From Sphingobacterium multivorum (lineage in GTDB: Bacteria; Bacteroidota; Bacteroidia; Sphingobacteriales; Sphingobacteriaceae), in the NCBI RefSeq assembly GCF_900457465.1, contig NZ_UAUU01000002.1, positions 558,001-622,000 of the forward strand: a DNA stretch of 64,000 nt. Direction: 5' to 3'. The first letter of the stretch is position 1. Every line of letters starts with the position of its first letter. Below are positions 19,339 through 28,707 of the stretch, in pieces. The notes beneath the pieces are model-generated. The model was not told the origin of the DNA, made no database searches, and saw only the letters and a list, made by a program, of their open reading frames with translations. A program made the translations under genes and the position numbers.

Positions 19339-19378
19339 AATCCCTACGCAGTACATCAATGACGGTAGGGATTTTTTT
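19339..19378 (+). terminator. Rho-independent terminator after the ABC ATPase gene
   Basis: AATCCCTAC pairs with GTAGGGATT (19339-19347 / 19365-19373), followed by a run of Ts. Confidence 0.85.
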
Positions 19379-19412
19379 AGCTCATATCTCGAATCAATTA
19401 GTTAACTTCGTT

Positions 19413-20264
19413 ATGATGAATGAGAGAGAGTTGAAATCGCTAATATCCCTGTTGGACGACACCGACCAACAGATTATTCAGGAAGTGGAGCACCAGTTAA
19501 AAAGCCAAGGTCCTGAGATTGTACCCTATTTGGAAAAATTTTGGGAGTCCAGCTTCGATCCTCACATACAGGGTCGATTAGAGAATATTATCCATGAAAT
19601 TCAATTTGATCAGACCAAAAACGAATTACAGATTTGGAACCTGAGTAACTCATTCAATCTACTGGAAGGATTAATTATCCTGAATAATTATCAATATCCT
19701 TCTTATGAGGATCATAAGATTGTTTTAGCGATAGAAGACCTCAAAACTGAGGTATGGCGCGGTTTGCATTACGACATGAGCCCGCTGGAAAAAGTGAACC
19801 TGATGAATCATGTTCTTTTTGGCTCCTTCGGCCTAACAGGAAATACAAAGGATTATCATCATCCACAGAATTCCTATATTGGTCAAGTACTCGATACCAA
19901 ACAGGGGAATCCCTTAACCCTATCCTGCATTTACAGTATCATTGCACAAAAATTGGACATTCCGATCTACGGTATTAATTTACCAAAGCATTTTGTATTG
20001 GCGTATATGGATTCGGATGAAGAAGGGAATGAAAATGTGCTGTTTTACATCAATGCCTTTAATCGTGGGCAGGTTATGCAAAAAAGCGATGTAAATTCAT
20101 TTTTTAAGCAACTGAACCTCAATCCGGATAGAGAATTCACCTATCCCTGCGATAATGTGACCATCCTTAAACGAGCTTTGCGAAACTTGATGTCTGCCTA
20201 CGAGGAACATGAAAGTTCAAACAAGCAACAGGAAATCAAAGCGCTTTTCCAGTTGCTTGCTTAA
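19413..20264 (+). CDS. SirB1-family, transglutaminase-like core domain protein
   Basis: The frame opens at 19359, but the first ATGs are at 19413 and 19416 (MMNERELK), past the terminator, giving 284 residues. The N-terminal ~100 residues are helical. The central part carries the SirB1/transglutaminase-core-2 signature: FGLTGNTKDYHHPQNSYI, QGNPLTLSCIYSIIAQKL with a conserved Cys, and LPKHFVLAY with a conserved His. These are the candidate catalytic Cys and His, although SirB1 proteins have no firmly established activity. There is no signal peptide, so it is cytoplasmic. It stands alone between a terminator and a convergent lipoprotein gene. Confidence 0.85.
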   Translation: MMNERELKSLISLLDDTDQQIIQEVEHQLKSQGPEIVPYLEKFWESSFDPHIQGRLENIIHEIQFDQTKNELQIWNLSNSFNLLEGLIILNNYQYPSYEDHKIVLAIEDLKTEVWRGLHYDMSPLEKVNLMNHVLFGSFGLTGNTKDYHHPQNSYIGQVLDTKQGNPLTLSCIYSIIAQKLDIPIYGINLPKHFVLAYMDSDEEGNENVLFYINAFNRGQVMQKSDVNSFFKQLNLNPDREFTYPCDNVTILKRALRNLMSAYEEHESSNKQQEIKALFQLLA

Positions 20265-20272
20265 ACTGCACG

Positions 20273-21433
20273 TTAGAAAATATTAGCTTCACGAGCATCT
20301 AAAAAGATATAATTCGGCGTCAAAGAGCCATAGGTTTTCGCTGCAATATCGGGTTTTATATTGCCTTCACCTAGCAATGGAAAACGCGAAACTGTACGAT
20401 TCGTTAGATCAGAAACATAAAAGAATTTCCCTTGTTCCGTACGATCATCAATGGCTATCCCCCAAGGTTTTACTAAACCTGTATTAGCCCCACCGATGAC
20501 GTAATCAGGCGCCACAGTTTTGTCCGTGCCTCCACTAAATAAGGTTTTTGGATCTTTGAAAAATAGCACTTCACTACCGGAAGTTACCGCCAACAAACCC
20601 TTTTTGGGTGCATAGGACACCGAGCCTAATCCCGTTTTACCATTGATATATACTTTCATCACTGGCGTAAATCTAGTGGAAGCTACAATGGTATCGCGAG
20701 GACGGTCGATGAGTTCTTGTTTGAGTTGAGAATATACAGCAAAACCACTTCTATTTTCTGTTCCTTCATTATTAAAACCAATCAGCACCAATTTCTCATT
20801 ACTATCACTTGTATTGCTATTCAATAAAGTCAGTGAACTCGGAACCAGGTTCCCAAGGTTAATCTGTTTGTCAATGATTGGTGCTCCACCTTTTGATCCC
20901 ACTTTTCCACTTGGTGTACTTATCGCATATAACATGGAATTACCTACTCCGCGATTTGTAACCGCCAAAAGAAATGGTGTTGTTACAGATCCAGATGTAC
21001 CATTTTGTTGGGCATACGTATAATAGGCCAATCCCCTAACATTCGTAAAACCGCGGTATCCAATAGCACCTGCATTACCGGGAATTCCATAGATCTCATT
21101 GGCAAATGGAATCACCTGAAGAAAGGTATCCTGTGCCGTAACACTCGCCTGAAAGATAGCCCGGGCAGCAGCATCAAAAAGAATTGGTCCGCCCCCTTTT
21201 GCCGGAGAAAGATATTGATAGATATTATCTAAATTGGTCGTATCAGCCGGATCGATAATCATCATGTTTTTAAGCGCAGAATTGTTCTGGTCGTAATCCG
21301 AGAAAGAAACATATAATCTAGAGATCAAAGTAGCCCCCGTTCGTACAGGCTCATCATCCAGTTTCTTGCAAGAAGTAAAACCTATTACACTGGCAACGAA
21401 TAGGATAATACAGGATTGAAACGAAAATTTCAT
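20273..21433 (-). CDS. lipoprotein, beta-propeller-like, function unknown
   Basis: This 386-residue protein has an N-terminal signal (FSFQSCIILFVASVIGF) and a lipobox ending TSC at about residue 22, so it should be a lipid-anchored exported protein. The rest is rich in short beta strands and turns. NHL/SMP-30-like phrases such as VKPWGIAIDD near residue 320 and SDLTNRTVSRFP suggest a beta-propeller reading out surface or metabolic state, but I cannot name the family. It is convergent with the SirB1 gene (8 bp between stops) and divergent from queH. No enzyme residues are evident. Confidence 0.8.
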   Translation of the reverse strand: MKFSFQSCIILFVASVIGFTSCKKLDDEPVRTGATLISRLYVSFSDYDQNNSALKNMMIIDPADTTNLDNIYQYLSPAKGGGPILFDAAARAIFQASVTAQDTFLQVIPFANEIYGIPGNAGAIGYRGFTNVRGLAYYTYAQQNGTSGSVTTPFLLAVTNRGVGNSMLYAISTPSGKVGSKGGAPIIDKQINLGNLVPSSLTLLNSNTSDSNEKLVLIGFNNEGTENRSGFAVYSQLKQELIDRPRDTIVASTRFTPVMKVYINGKTGLGSVSYAPKKGLLAVTSGSEVLFFKDPKTLFSGGTDKTVAPDYVIGGANTGLVKPWGIAIDDRTEQGKFFYVSDLTNRTVSRFPLLGEGNIKPDIAAKTYGSLTPNYIFLDAREANIF

Positions 21434-21611
21434 ATATTTTTTATTAAAAATAGCGTATTGCGTTAAACATACAAATCTACTAATATATGCAGAATATCAA
21501 TGAATTTATATGATTCTTTTAGGGGCAAACCCGTTTAAGTAAAACGGAAATATTTGTCAATCCGCTACTTTTTGATTAAAATTGCCTTTGTTTTTGTTAG
21601 CACATACGATT

Positions 21612-22262
21612 ATGGAAAATAAGGAATTTGTAAGGGAGACGTTGACATTACCGGGAGAGGGCAAAAAATTACTTTTACACTCCTGCTGTGCTCCGTGTTC
21701 TGGAGAAGTGATGGAAGCACTCATTGCTTCGGATATCGATTTTACAATCTATTTTTACAATCCCAATATTCATCCCCGCAAAGAATATGATTTACGCAAA
21801 GACGAGAACATCCGATTTGCTGAAAAACATAATATCCCTTTTATTGATGCGGACTACGATGTTGATCATTGGTTTGATTTGGCCAAAGGGATGGAGCAAG
21901 AGCCTGAAAGAGGCATCCGTTGCACGATGTGTTTTGATATGCGTTTTGAAAAAACGGCTGAGTATGCGGCTGCCAATGGCTTTGATGTGATTTCAAGTTC
22001 GCTGGGTATCTCCCGTTGGAAAAACATGGAGCAGATCAATGATTGTGGTTTACGTGCTGCCTCCCGCCATGAAGGGATGGAGTATTGGACTTTCAACTGG
22101 CGTAAGAAAGGTGGTTCTGCCCGTATGCTTGAAGTCTCCAAAAAGGAGAAATTCTATATGCAGGAATATTGCGGCTGTGCTTATTCGCTACGCGATACCA
22201 ACAAATGGCGTATGGCAAATGGGCGCGAAAAGATAGAGTTAGGCAAAAATTATTATGAATAA
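21612..22262 (+). CDS. queH: epoxyqueuosine reductase QueH
   Basis: QueH performs the last step of queuosine synthesis in tRNA anticodons, reducing epoxyqueuosine to queuosine. It is the non-cobalamin alternative to QueG. The 216-residue protein shows the DUF208/QueH cysteine pattern: [10 protein letters not shown] near the N-terminus (residues ~20-29), [10 protein letters not shown] in the middle, and EYCGCAYS near the C-terminus. These are expected iron-sulfur and redox cysteines. The start at the ATG at 21612 (MENKEFVRE) is preferred over a non-ATG start at 21582. It is monocistronic, between a divergent lipoprotein gene and the yceD block. It acts in the cytoplasm on tRNA. Confidence 0.93.
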   Translation: MENKEFVRETLTLPGEGKKLLLHSCCAPCSGEVMEALIASDIDFTIYFYNPNIHPRKEYDLRKDENIRFAEKHNIPFIDADYDVDHWFDLAKGMEQEPERGIRCTMCFDMRFEKTAEYAAANGFDVISSSLGISRWKNMEQINDCGLRAASRHEGMEYWTFNWRKKGGSARMLEVSKKEKFYMQEYCGCAYSLRDTNKWRMANGREKIELGKNYYE

Positions 22263-22337
22263 GTCCTGTTACTGGTGTATATGAAGCTTTGCTTCGGAAT
22301 ATTTGAAAAAATATTTCTATCCTAATGATTTTATACA

Positions 22338-22345
22338 TACCTTTG
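22338..22345 (+). promoter_or_regulatory. Bacteroidetes-type -7 box before yceD-rpmF
   Basis: TACCTTTG matches TAnnTTTG exactly, about 20 bp before the GTG start. A TTTG lies further upstream at 22302, but the spacing (32 bp) is longer than usual, so the -33 element is uncertain. Confidence 0.5.
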
Positions 22346-22364
22346 CAGGCTCAAATGCAAGATT

Positions 22365-22901
22365 GTGAAACATCTAAAACAATACAGAATTCCCTTTTCG
22401 GGGCTCAACGCTGGAAAGCACAATTTTGAGTTTGACATTAATAAAAAGTTCTTTGACTGCTACGAACATTCGATTGTAAAAGATGGCAATCTGAAAGCAG
22501 AAGTTGAATTGCAAAAACAAGAAAATCTTTTGATTTTGCATTTTGATATCCAAGGCGAAATTCAATTGACTTGTGATACCTGCTTAAAAGAGTTTATGTC
22601 ACCGATTTCAATTCAAGAACGAATATTAGTCAAATTCACGGATGAAGATTGGACAGATAATACCGAAGAGGTGTTGATCTTATCCAAAAGCGACCATGAG
22701 TTGGATATAGCTGAGTTATTATACGAATACATTAATTTAGCTGTTCCCTATATCGTAAAATGTGAAGAGCAGGGACAAGGTATACAATGTGATCCTGAGA
22801 TGCTCGCGTTATTTACAAGCGAGCCTGATTCAGAGGAACAAAAAGAAGAAGAAATTATCGACCCACGTTGGGAAGCATTGAGAAATATTAAAAATAACTA
22901 A
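22365..22901 (+). CDS. YceD/DUF177 family protein
   Basis: This 178-residue protein starts at GTG. The central segment [21 protein letters not shown] resembles the DUF177/YceD pattern (CxRCL-like, here CDTCL), followed by a second Cys ([12 protein letters not shown]). The C-terminal [13 protein letters not shown] is the usual D-P-R-W-x-x-L ending. YceD homologues sit immediately before rpmF in most bacteria, as here (14 bp gap), and are linked to 23S rRNA accumulation and coordination of ribosome and membrane synthesis. It is the first gene of the lipid-synthesis block. Confidence 0.88.
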   Translation: MKHLKQYRIPFSGLNAGKHNFEFDINKKFFDCYEHSIVKDGNLKAEVELQKQENLLILHFDIQGEIQLTCDTCLKEFMSPISIQERILVKFTDEDWTDNTEEVLILSKSDHELDIAELLYEYINLAVPYIVKCEEQGQGIQCDPEMLALFTSEPDSEEQKEEEIIDPRWEALRNIKNN

Positions 22902-22915
22902 AACAAGAATACGAG

Positions 22916-23107
22916 ATGGCACATCCAAAACGTAAAACTTCTAAATCAAGAAGAGACAAAAGAAGAACACATTATAAAGCTGAAGCTCCAAGCTTGACAG
23001 TATGTAAAGAAACTGGCGCAGTTCATTTACCTCACCGTGCATATACTGTAGACGGAAACTTGTACTACAACGGTAAATTGATCATTGAAAATACAGCTGT
23101 TGTCTAA
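22916..23107 (+). CDS. rpmF: 50S ribosomal protein L32
   Basis: This 63-residue basic protein starts [17 protein letters not shown], the diagnostic L32 N-terminus (AxPKRKxSxxRRxxRRxH). It is a component of the large ribosomal subunit. It is a two-gene unit with yceD, and fatty-acid genes follow after a long hairpin. There is one Cys (TVCKETG) instead of the paired zinc-ribbon cysteines found in some L32 forms, so this is a zinc-independent type. Confidence 0.97.
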   Translation: MAHPKRKTSKSRRDKRRTHYKAEAPSLTVCKETGAVHLPHRAYTVDGNLYYNGKLIIENTAVV

Positions 23108-23127
23108 GGTAAACCTTTCATAACACC

Positions 23128-23185
23128 AAAACATCCCAGACAAGCACTATTTTAGAAATTTGCTTTACTTTGGGATGTTTTTTGC
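23128..23185 (+). terminator. hairpin between rpmF and plsX
   Basis: AAAACATCCCA (23128-23138) pairs with TGGGATGTTTT (23171-23181), with an inner AAGCA/TGCTT stem and a T-run. It is probably a terminator or attenuator before the fatty-acid genes. Confidence 0.7.
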
Positions 23186-23213
23186 GTATTATTGATTTAC
23201 TAAATAATAACGG

Positions 23214-24152
23214 ATGAAGATTGGTTTAGATATTTTAGGAGGAGATTATGCTCCTAAAGCAACGATAACAGGTGCTATTGAAGCACAAAAACAGCTTACT
23301 GGAGACCAAAAAATAGTCCTTTTTGGTAAAACTGAAGAGACTAAACAATTAATCAATCAAGCCGGAGGAAATTCATCTGACTTTGAATATGTGGAGGCTC
23401 CAGAAGTCATTGCAATGGGTGAACATCCAACCAAAGCAATAACTCAAAAACCCAACTCAAGTATTGCGAAGGGATTTGAATATTTAAAAAACAAAGAAAT
23501 TGACTCATTCGCTTCTGCTGGTAATACTGGCGCCATGCTTGTGGGCTCAATGTTTAGCGTTAAAGCTATCCCAGGCGTATTACGCCCTGCAATAGCATCC
23601 ATTGTTCCCAAATTAAAATCAGGCTTCGGAATCTTATTGGACGTCGGCGCTAATGCAGACTGTAAACCAGAGATGTTGAACCAATTTGCAATCTTGGGAA
23701 GTGTCTTTGCCGAACATGTGTTTAATGTATCCAACCCTAAAGTGGGATTATTGAATATCGGAGAAGAAGAAGAAAAAGGAAACATCCTAACAACCTCTAC
23801 CTACCCCCTACTTAAAGCCAACGACAAGATTAACTTTATCGGAAATGCAGAAGGCCGTGACCTGTTCAGTGACCATGCCGACGTTTACGTCTGTGATGGA
23901 TTTACAGGCAACGTCGTCTTGAAACTCGCAGAATCATTTTATGTAGTGACGTTGAAAAAAGGTTTTAAAGATGATTTCTTCGACCGATTCAACTACGAGC
24001 AGTACGGCGGTAGCCCGATCTTGGGAGTTAATGCTCCTGTCATTATTGGCCATGGTATTTCGACACCTGAGGCCATTAAAAATATGGTTTTATTTTCAAG
24101 AGATATGATCGAGTCTAAGTTCATTGACAGCATCAGATCTATTTTCAATTAG
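23214..24152 (+). CDS. plsX: phosphate acyltransferase PlsX
   Basis: PlsX converts acyl-ACP and phosphate to acyl phosphate, which feeds PlsY in the first acylation of glycerol 3-phosphate. The 312-residue length is normal. The N-terminus MKIGLDILGGDYAPKATI is the family GxDxxGGDxxP pattern, followed by GNTGAMLVGS and ADVYVCDGFTGNVVLKLAES near the C-terminus, all PlsX hallmarks. It is a peripheral membrane enzyme. It lies just before fabH (7 bp gap), the near-universal rpmF-plsX-fabH order. A strong start codon follows ATAATAACGG. Confidence 0.96.
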   Translation: MKIGLDILGGDYAPKATITGAIEAQKQLTGDQKIVLFGKTEETKQLINQAGGNSSDFEYVEAPEVIAMGEHPTKAITQKPNSSIAKGFEYLKNKEIDSFASAGNTGAMLVGSMFSVKAIPGVLRPAIASIVPKLKSGFGILLDVGANADCKPEMLNQFAILGSVFAEHVFNVSNPKVGLLNIGEEEEKGNILTTSTYPLLKANDKINFIGNAEGRDLFSDHADVYVCDGFTGNVVLKLAESFYVVTLKKGFKDDFFDRFNYEQYGGSPILGVNAPVIIGHGISTPEAIKNMVLFSRDMIESKFIDSIRSIFN

Positions 24153-24159
24153 AGTATTT

Positions 24160-25149
24160 ATGTCAAAGATTCACGCCGCAATCACGGCTGTAAATGGTTA
24201 CGTTCCGGATTATATCCTTACTAACAAAGAATTGGAAACAATGGTCGACACCAACGACGAATGGATTGTTTCCAGAACGGGAATCAAAGAGCGTCGCATC
24301 TTAAAAGGTGAAGGTCTTGCTACTTCAGATCTTGCTGTACCTGCAGTGCAAGGTTTATTGAAAAAAAGAGGTATAGCTGCTACAGATATTGACCTTATTA
24401 TCTTTTGTACAAGCACACCAGATATGCTGTTCCCTGCGACTGCAAATATTCTGGCCGATAAAATCGGAGCTACAAATGCATGGGGATTTGATCTTCAGGC
24501 GGCTTGTTCAGGTTTCTTGTTCGGTCTGAATACAGGAACACAATTTATCACTGCTGGCACTCATAAAAAAGTCCTTGTTATCGGTGCCGATAAAATGTCT
24601 TCGGTCATCAATTACCAAGACCGCAATACCTGTATCCTATTTGTGATGGTTGTGGCTGTGTATTATTGGAGCCAAATGAAGAAGGCATGGGTATACAAGA
24701 TGCTATTTTAAAAACCGATGGTTCCGGAGGACAGTTTTTGAATATCAAAGGTGGGGGTTCGCTGAATCCGGCGTCGCATGCAACTGTAGATGCAGGATTA
24801 CATTACGCTTACCAAGAAGGTCGTACGGTGTTTAAATTTGCAGTAACCAATATGGCTGATGTAGCACATGAGGTTATGGTCAAAAAATAACTTAAAGTCA
24901 GAAGATATTGCTTGGTTGGTGCCTCATCAGGCCAACAAACGTATTATTGATGCAACGGCAGAACGTGTGGGGCTTCCAGAAGAAAAAGTGATGGTGAACA
25001 TTCAAAAATATGGAAATACCACCAGTGGTACTATTCCTTTATGCTTGTGGGAATGGGAATCTCAATTGAAGAAAGGAGATAATCTTATCCTTGCTGCTTT
25101 CGGTGGTGGTTTCACTTGGGGATCCATCTATTTAAAATGGGCGTATTAG
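24160..25149 (+). pseudogene. fabH: 3-oxoacyl-ACP synthase III (KAS III), with two compensating frameshifts as sequenced
   Basis: FabH condenses acetyl-CoA with malonyl-ACP to start fatty-acid synthesis. All catalytic parts are present: Cys in AACSGFLF, His in PHQANKR and Asn in [10 protein letters not shown]. They are split over three frames. One G is missing near 24643 (CTATTTGTGATGG should read CTATTTGGTGATGG). One A is extra in A6 at 24882-24887 ([13 protein letters not shown] when fixed). The two cancel, so the 990-bp span codes for a normal 329-residue protein. Its position between plsX and accB supports a working gene misread by the sequence. The repaired motif is FGDGCGCVLLEP, with Cys where Ala is usual. 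Confidence 0.9.
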
Positions 25150-25182
25150 TTGTCCATTTTATGGTATAATTTATTACTTTTG
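25150..25182 (+). promoter_or_regulatory. Bacteroidetes-type promoter for accB-accC
   Basis: TTG at 25150-25152 and TACTTTTG at 25175-25182 (exact TAnnTTTG) are separated by 22 bp. They are 42 bp upstream of accB. Confidence 0.55.
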
Positions 25183-25223
25183 ACAGTTAGAATTTTTTAG
25201 AAACAAACAAAACCTAGAATACT

Positions 25224-25703
25224 ATGGGTATGGATATCAAACAAATTCAGGACTTGATTAAATTCGTTTCAAAATCAGGTGTGAATGAAGTCTCAATTGA
25301 AGAGCAAGATTTTAAAATTACAATAAAAACAAATCAAGAGCCTACGTACGTAACAGCTACTGTTCCTGCTGTTGCTCCAATTGCTGCTCCTCAAGTTGCA
25401 CAAGCAGCGGCACCAGCTCCAATAGCTAGCCCTGCAGCACCAGCCGCAAGCGCTGAAGCAAACTTGATCACAATCAAATCACCAATGATCGGTACATTTT
25501 ACCGTTCGGCTGGACCTGGTAAACCATCTTTCGTCAATGTTGGTGATGATATCAATACCGGTTCTGTACTATGCATCATTGAAGCAATGAAATTATTCAA
25601 CGAAATTGAATCTGAAGTTTCAGGTAAAATCGTTAAGATTTTGGTAGAAGATGCTCAACCTGTTGAGTTCGACCAACCATTATTCTTAGTTGAGCCTAAG
25701 TAA
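25224..25703 (+). CDS. accB: acetyl-CoA carboxylase biotin carboxyl carrier protein
   Basis: BCCP carries biotin between the carboxylase and transferase halves of acetyl-CoA carboxylase. The 159-residue protein has an N-terminal helical domain ([18 protein letters not shown]), an Ala/Pro-rich flexible linker at about residues 48-80, and a C-terminal biotinyl domain with [11 protein letters not shown], whose Lys is the biotinylation site. Two possible starts (25224 and 25230) differ by two residues. It is followed by accC 73 bp later, with a hairpin in between, as in most bacteria. Confidence 0.96.
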   Translation: MGMDIKQIQDLIKFVSKSGVNEVSIEEQDFKITIKTNQEPTYVTATVPAVAPIAAPQVAQAAAPAPIASPAAPAASAEANLITIKSPMIGTFYRSAGPGKPSFVNVGDDINTGSVLCIIEAMKLFNEIESEVSGKIVKILVEDAQPVEFDQPLFLVEPK

Positions 25704-25726
25704 TTTACAATTACGTAAATGAATAC

Positions 25727-25754
25727 ATGTAGCCTCCAAAGGGCTACATTTTTT
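25727..25754 (+). terminator. hairpin with T-run between accB and accC
   Basis: ATGTAGCC (25727-25734) and GGCTACAT (25742-25749) pair, followed by a T-run. It looks like a partial terminator or attenuator that would set accB above accC. Confidence 0.75.
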
Positions 25755-25776
25755 GCAAACTTCATAATTCAAGACA

Positions 25777-27132
25777 ATGTTCAAAAAAATATTAATTGCA
25801 AATAGAGGCGAGATTGCCCTGCGCATTATCCGTACCTGTCGTGAAATGGGTATTAAAAGTGTTGCAGTATATTCGACTGCCGATCGCGATAGTTTACACG
25901 TAAGATTTGCGGATGAAGCAGTTTGTATTGGTCCTCCACCGAGTAGAGACTCTTACTTAAACATTCCGAATATTATTTCTGCAGCTGAACTAACAAATGC
26001 AGATGCGATTCACCCAGGATATGGTTTCTTGTCGGAAAATGCTCGTTTCTCAGCTATCTGTGCAGAGTACGGTATCAAATTTATTGGTGCAACTGCAGAG
26101 CAGATCGAGAAAATGGGTGATAAATCCCGTGCAAAAGATACCATGAAAAAAGCTGGTGTTCCTACTGTTCCAGGATCCGATGGTTTGATCTCAAACGTAA
26201 AAGAAGGTATTACCTTAGCCAATGAAATCGGCTACCCAGTTATCATCAAGGCTACAGCCGGTGGTGGTGGCCGTGGTATGCGCATCATTTGGAAAGACGA
26301 AGAGTTTGAACCAGCTTGGGATTCTGCGCGTGTCGAATCTGCGGCTGCGTTCGGTAACGACGGTATCTACCTTGAAAAATATGTAGAGGAACCGCGTCAT
26401 ATCGAATTCCAAATTGTGGGTGACCAATTCGGTACAGTATGTCACCTGTCTGAACGTGACTGTTCGATCCAACGTCGTCATCAAAAATTGATCGAAGAAT
26501 CGCCATCACCTTTTATGACTCCCGAATTGAGAGCTGAAATGGGAGAGGCTGCTGTCAAAGGTGCTAAAGCTGTAAACTATGAAGGTGCTGGTACAATCGA
26601 ATTCTTGGTTGACAAACACCGCAACTTCTACTTTATGGAAATGAACACACGTATCCAAGTAGAACACCCGGTAACGGAAGAAGTCATCAACTTTGATCTG
26701 ATCAAAGAACAAATTAAGGTGGCCGCAGGAATTCCGATCTCCGGAAAAAACTACGAACCAGGAATGCATGCGATCGAATGTCGTATCAATGCGGAGGATC
26801 CTTTCAACAATTTCCGTCCTTCACCAGGTAAAATCACCAACTTCCACTCACCAGGTGGACATGGTGTACGTGTAGATACACACGTTTATTCTGGTTACTC
26901 AATTCCGCCAAACTATGATTCTATGATTGCTAAATTGATCACAGTTGCGCAAACACGTGAGGAAGCAATTTGTACTATGGAACGTGCATTGAGTGAATTC
27001 GTCATTGAAGGGATCAAAACAACCATTCCTTTGCATTTGAGATTGATGCGCGACCCTAACTTTAGAGCCGGCAATTTCACGACAAAGTTTATGGAAACTT
27101 TCGACCTAACGGAATATCCTGCGGAAGATTAA
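25777..27132 (+). CDS. accC: acetyl-CoA carboxylase biotin carboxylase subunit
   Basis: AccC carboxylates the biotin of AccB using ATP and bicarbonate. At 451 residues it is full length. It shows the N-terminal [19 protein letters not shown], the ATP-grasp glycine loop GGGGRGMR, the metal and substrate residues in [16 protein letters not shown], and the C-terminal biotin carboxylase domain ending near [13 protein letters not shown]. It is cytoplasmic. It is probably co-transcribed with accB through the hairpin at 25727. A clear 15-bp-stem terminator follows. Confidence 0.97.
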   Translation: MFKKILIANRGEIALRIIRTCREMGIKSVAVYSTADRDSLHVRFADEAVCIGPPPSRDSYLNIPNIISAAELTNADAIHPGYGFLSENARFSAICAEYGIKFIGATAEQIEKMGDKSRAKDTMKKAGVPTVPGSDGLISNVKEGITLANEIGYPVIIKATAGGGGRGMRIIWKDEEFEPAWDSARVESAAAFGNDGIYLEKYVEEPRHIEFQIVGDQFGTVCHLSERDCSIQRRHQKLIEESPSPFMTPELRAEMGEAAVKGAKAVNYEGAGTIEFLVDKHRNFYFMEMNTRIQVEHPVTEEVINFDLIKEQIKVAAGIPISGKNYEPGMHAIECRINAEDPFNNFRPSPGKITNFHSPGGHGVRVDTHVYSGYSIPPNYDSMIAKLITVAQTREEAICTMERALSEFVIEGIKTTIPLHLRLMRDPNFRAGNFTTKFMETFDLTEYPAED

Positions 27133-27155
27133 ATAAAATTATCTTTACATACATA

Positions 27156-27195
27156 AAAAATACCATTCTTTACAATAAGAATGGTATTTTTGTTT
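27156..27195 (+). terminator. Rho-independent terminator after accC
   Basis: AAAAATACCATTCTT (27156-27170) and AAGAATGGTATTTTT (27177-27191) are a perfect 15-bp stem with a 6-nt loop. Confidence 0.9.
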
Positions 27196-27208
27196 CCAAA
27201 CAATTTTT

Positions 27209-28069
27209 ATGAGTACACCTAATTCGAAAGATCTAATACAAGCTATTAAAGATAAAGGGAAGAATATAGAAGCGGAAATGTCTTTTTTTGACCACCTTGA
27301 GGTGTTAAGATGGCATTTGGTCCGTTCAGCAATTGCGATCTGTATCTTTGCAGGTATTGCCTTTACATTCTACGATTTCGTATTCAACGATATCATCATG
27401 GGGCCAAAGAATTTAAATTTTTGGACCTATCGCATGATGTGTAAGGCAGCAGATACTTTCAATTTAGCAGACTTCTGTGTCAAGAAAATTCCTTTTAATA
27501 TCATCAATACCGAACTAGCAGGTCAATTTATGCTTCAGATAAACTCCTGTTTATTGATGGCTTTGATGATGGGATTCCCCTACCTCCTTTTTGAAATTTG
27601 GTTATTTGTAAAACCAGCACTGACCGATGTGGAAAGACGGTCTGCACGCGGGTTTGTTTTTTACTCTTCTTTATTGTTTATTTTAGGAGCACTCTTCGGA
27701 TACTACATCGTTGTACCCTTATCCATCAACTTTCTAGCCAACGTATCCCTAAGTGATGAGATCGTCAACCAGATTACCATTGATAACTACCTTTCTACGA
27801 TAGCAACGTTAACATTGGGCTGTGGAATTGTTTTCCTACTCCCGATACTGGTATTTATTCTCTCGAAAATAGGCATTATGACCCCTGAATTTATGCGGGC
27901 CAGCCGTCGTTATGCAACTGTAATTATTTTAGTGATAGCAGCTATCATTACACCGTCTGCAGATATCATCACCATGTTGACCGTTGCAGCACCAATGTTC
28001 TTATTATATGAGATAAGTATCATGGTTTCGGCCGATGTCAAAAGAAAAAAATTAGCACAAGAAAAATAA
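27209..28069 (+). CDS. tatC: Sec-independent protein translocase TatC
   Basis: TatC is the receptor for twin-arginine signal peptides in the inner membrane. The 286-residue protein has six predicted helices, the conserved cytoplasmic start SFFDHLEVLRWHLVRS, and the family FPYLLFEIWLFVKPALTDVE segment with its Phe-Glu pair. There is a 20-residue N-terminal extension (KDLIQAIKDKGKNIEAEM) before it. No tatA/B gene is adjacent. A likely client is the twin-arginine protein at 39106. It is followed 12 bp later by rpiB, so the two are probably co-transcribed. Confidence 0.96.
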   Translation: MSTPNSKDLIQAIKDKGKNIEAEMSFFDHLEVLRWHLVRSAIAICIFAGIAFTFYDFVFNDIIMGPKNLNFWTYRMMCKAADTFNLADFCVKKIPFNIINTELAGQFMLQINSCLLMALMMGFPYLLFEIWLFVKPALTDVERRSARGFVFYSSLLFILGALFGYYIVVPLSINFLANVSLSDEIVNQITIDNYLSTIATLTLGCGIVFLLPILVFILSKIGIMTPEFMRASRRYATVIILVIAAIITPSADIITMLTVAAPMFLLYEISIMVSADVKRKKLAQEK

Positions 28070-28081
28070 AATAACAATAAA

Positions 28082-28528
28082 ATGAGCAGCGTAAAGAAAA
28101 TTGCGATTGGAAGTGACCATGCCGGCTTTGAATACAAAACAGCTTTGGTAAGCTTTTTGAATGAACTGGGTTATGAAGTAACAGACTTTGGAACAAACTC
28201 TCCAGATTCAGTTGATTATCCAGATTTCGCACACCCAGTTGCATCAGCAGTAGAAAATAAAGAAGCTGATGCTGGAGTCTTAATTTGTGGAAGTGCAAAT
28301 GGTGTTGCTATCACAGCTAATAAACACCAAAATATTCGTGCTGCTATCTGTTGGTTGGAGGAAATTTCGGCTTTAGCCCGTCAGCATAATGATGCGAACG
28401 TCGTATGTATACCTGCACGTTTTATCGACCTTGACCTCGCTAAAAAGATCGTCAACACATTTATAAACACGGAATTCGAAGGTGGGCGTCACGCTAACCG
28501 CGTAAACAAAATAGCTTGTAGCTGTTAG
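28082..28528 (+). CDS. rpiB: ribose 5-phosphate isomerase B
   Basis: RpiB interconverts ribose 5-phosphate and ribulose 5-phosphate in the pentose phosphate pathway. It has the family start IAIGSDHAGFEYK and the catalytic-Cys loop VLICGSANGVAITANK, in which Cys and the following GSxNG are typical. Near the end it has GGRHANRVNKI. The length of 148 residues is normal for the RpiB/LacAB fold. It lies 12 bp after tatC and before a strong terminator. Confidence 0.94.
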   Translation: MSSVKKIAIGSDHAGFEYKTALVSFLNELGYEVTDFGTNSPDSVDYPDFAHPVASAVENKEADAGVLICGSANGVAITANKHQNIRAAICWLEEISALARQHNDANVVCIPARFIDLDLAKKIVNTFINTEFEGGRHANRVNKIACSC

Positions 28529-28548
28529 GTAAATTAACATATTTTAAG

Positions 28549-28591
28549 AAGCGGATGAAAAGCAAATTACACTTTTCATCCGCTTTTTTTT
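28549..28591 (+). terminator. Rho-independent terminator after rpiB
   Basis: AAGCGGATGAAAAG (28549-28562) pairs perfectly with CTTTTCATCCGCTT (28572-28585), followed by T8. Confidence 0.93.
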
Positions 28592-28707
28592 ATATATTGT
28601 GCAGATAACGACACCTGTTATATCAATCAAGGAGATGATACGCAGCTGATCTGGTTAATTAAATTACAAAATAAGGTGCTGAAAGTCACACTAGTAAAAA
28701 ATAAACA

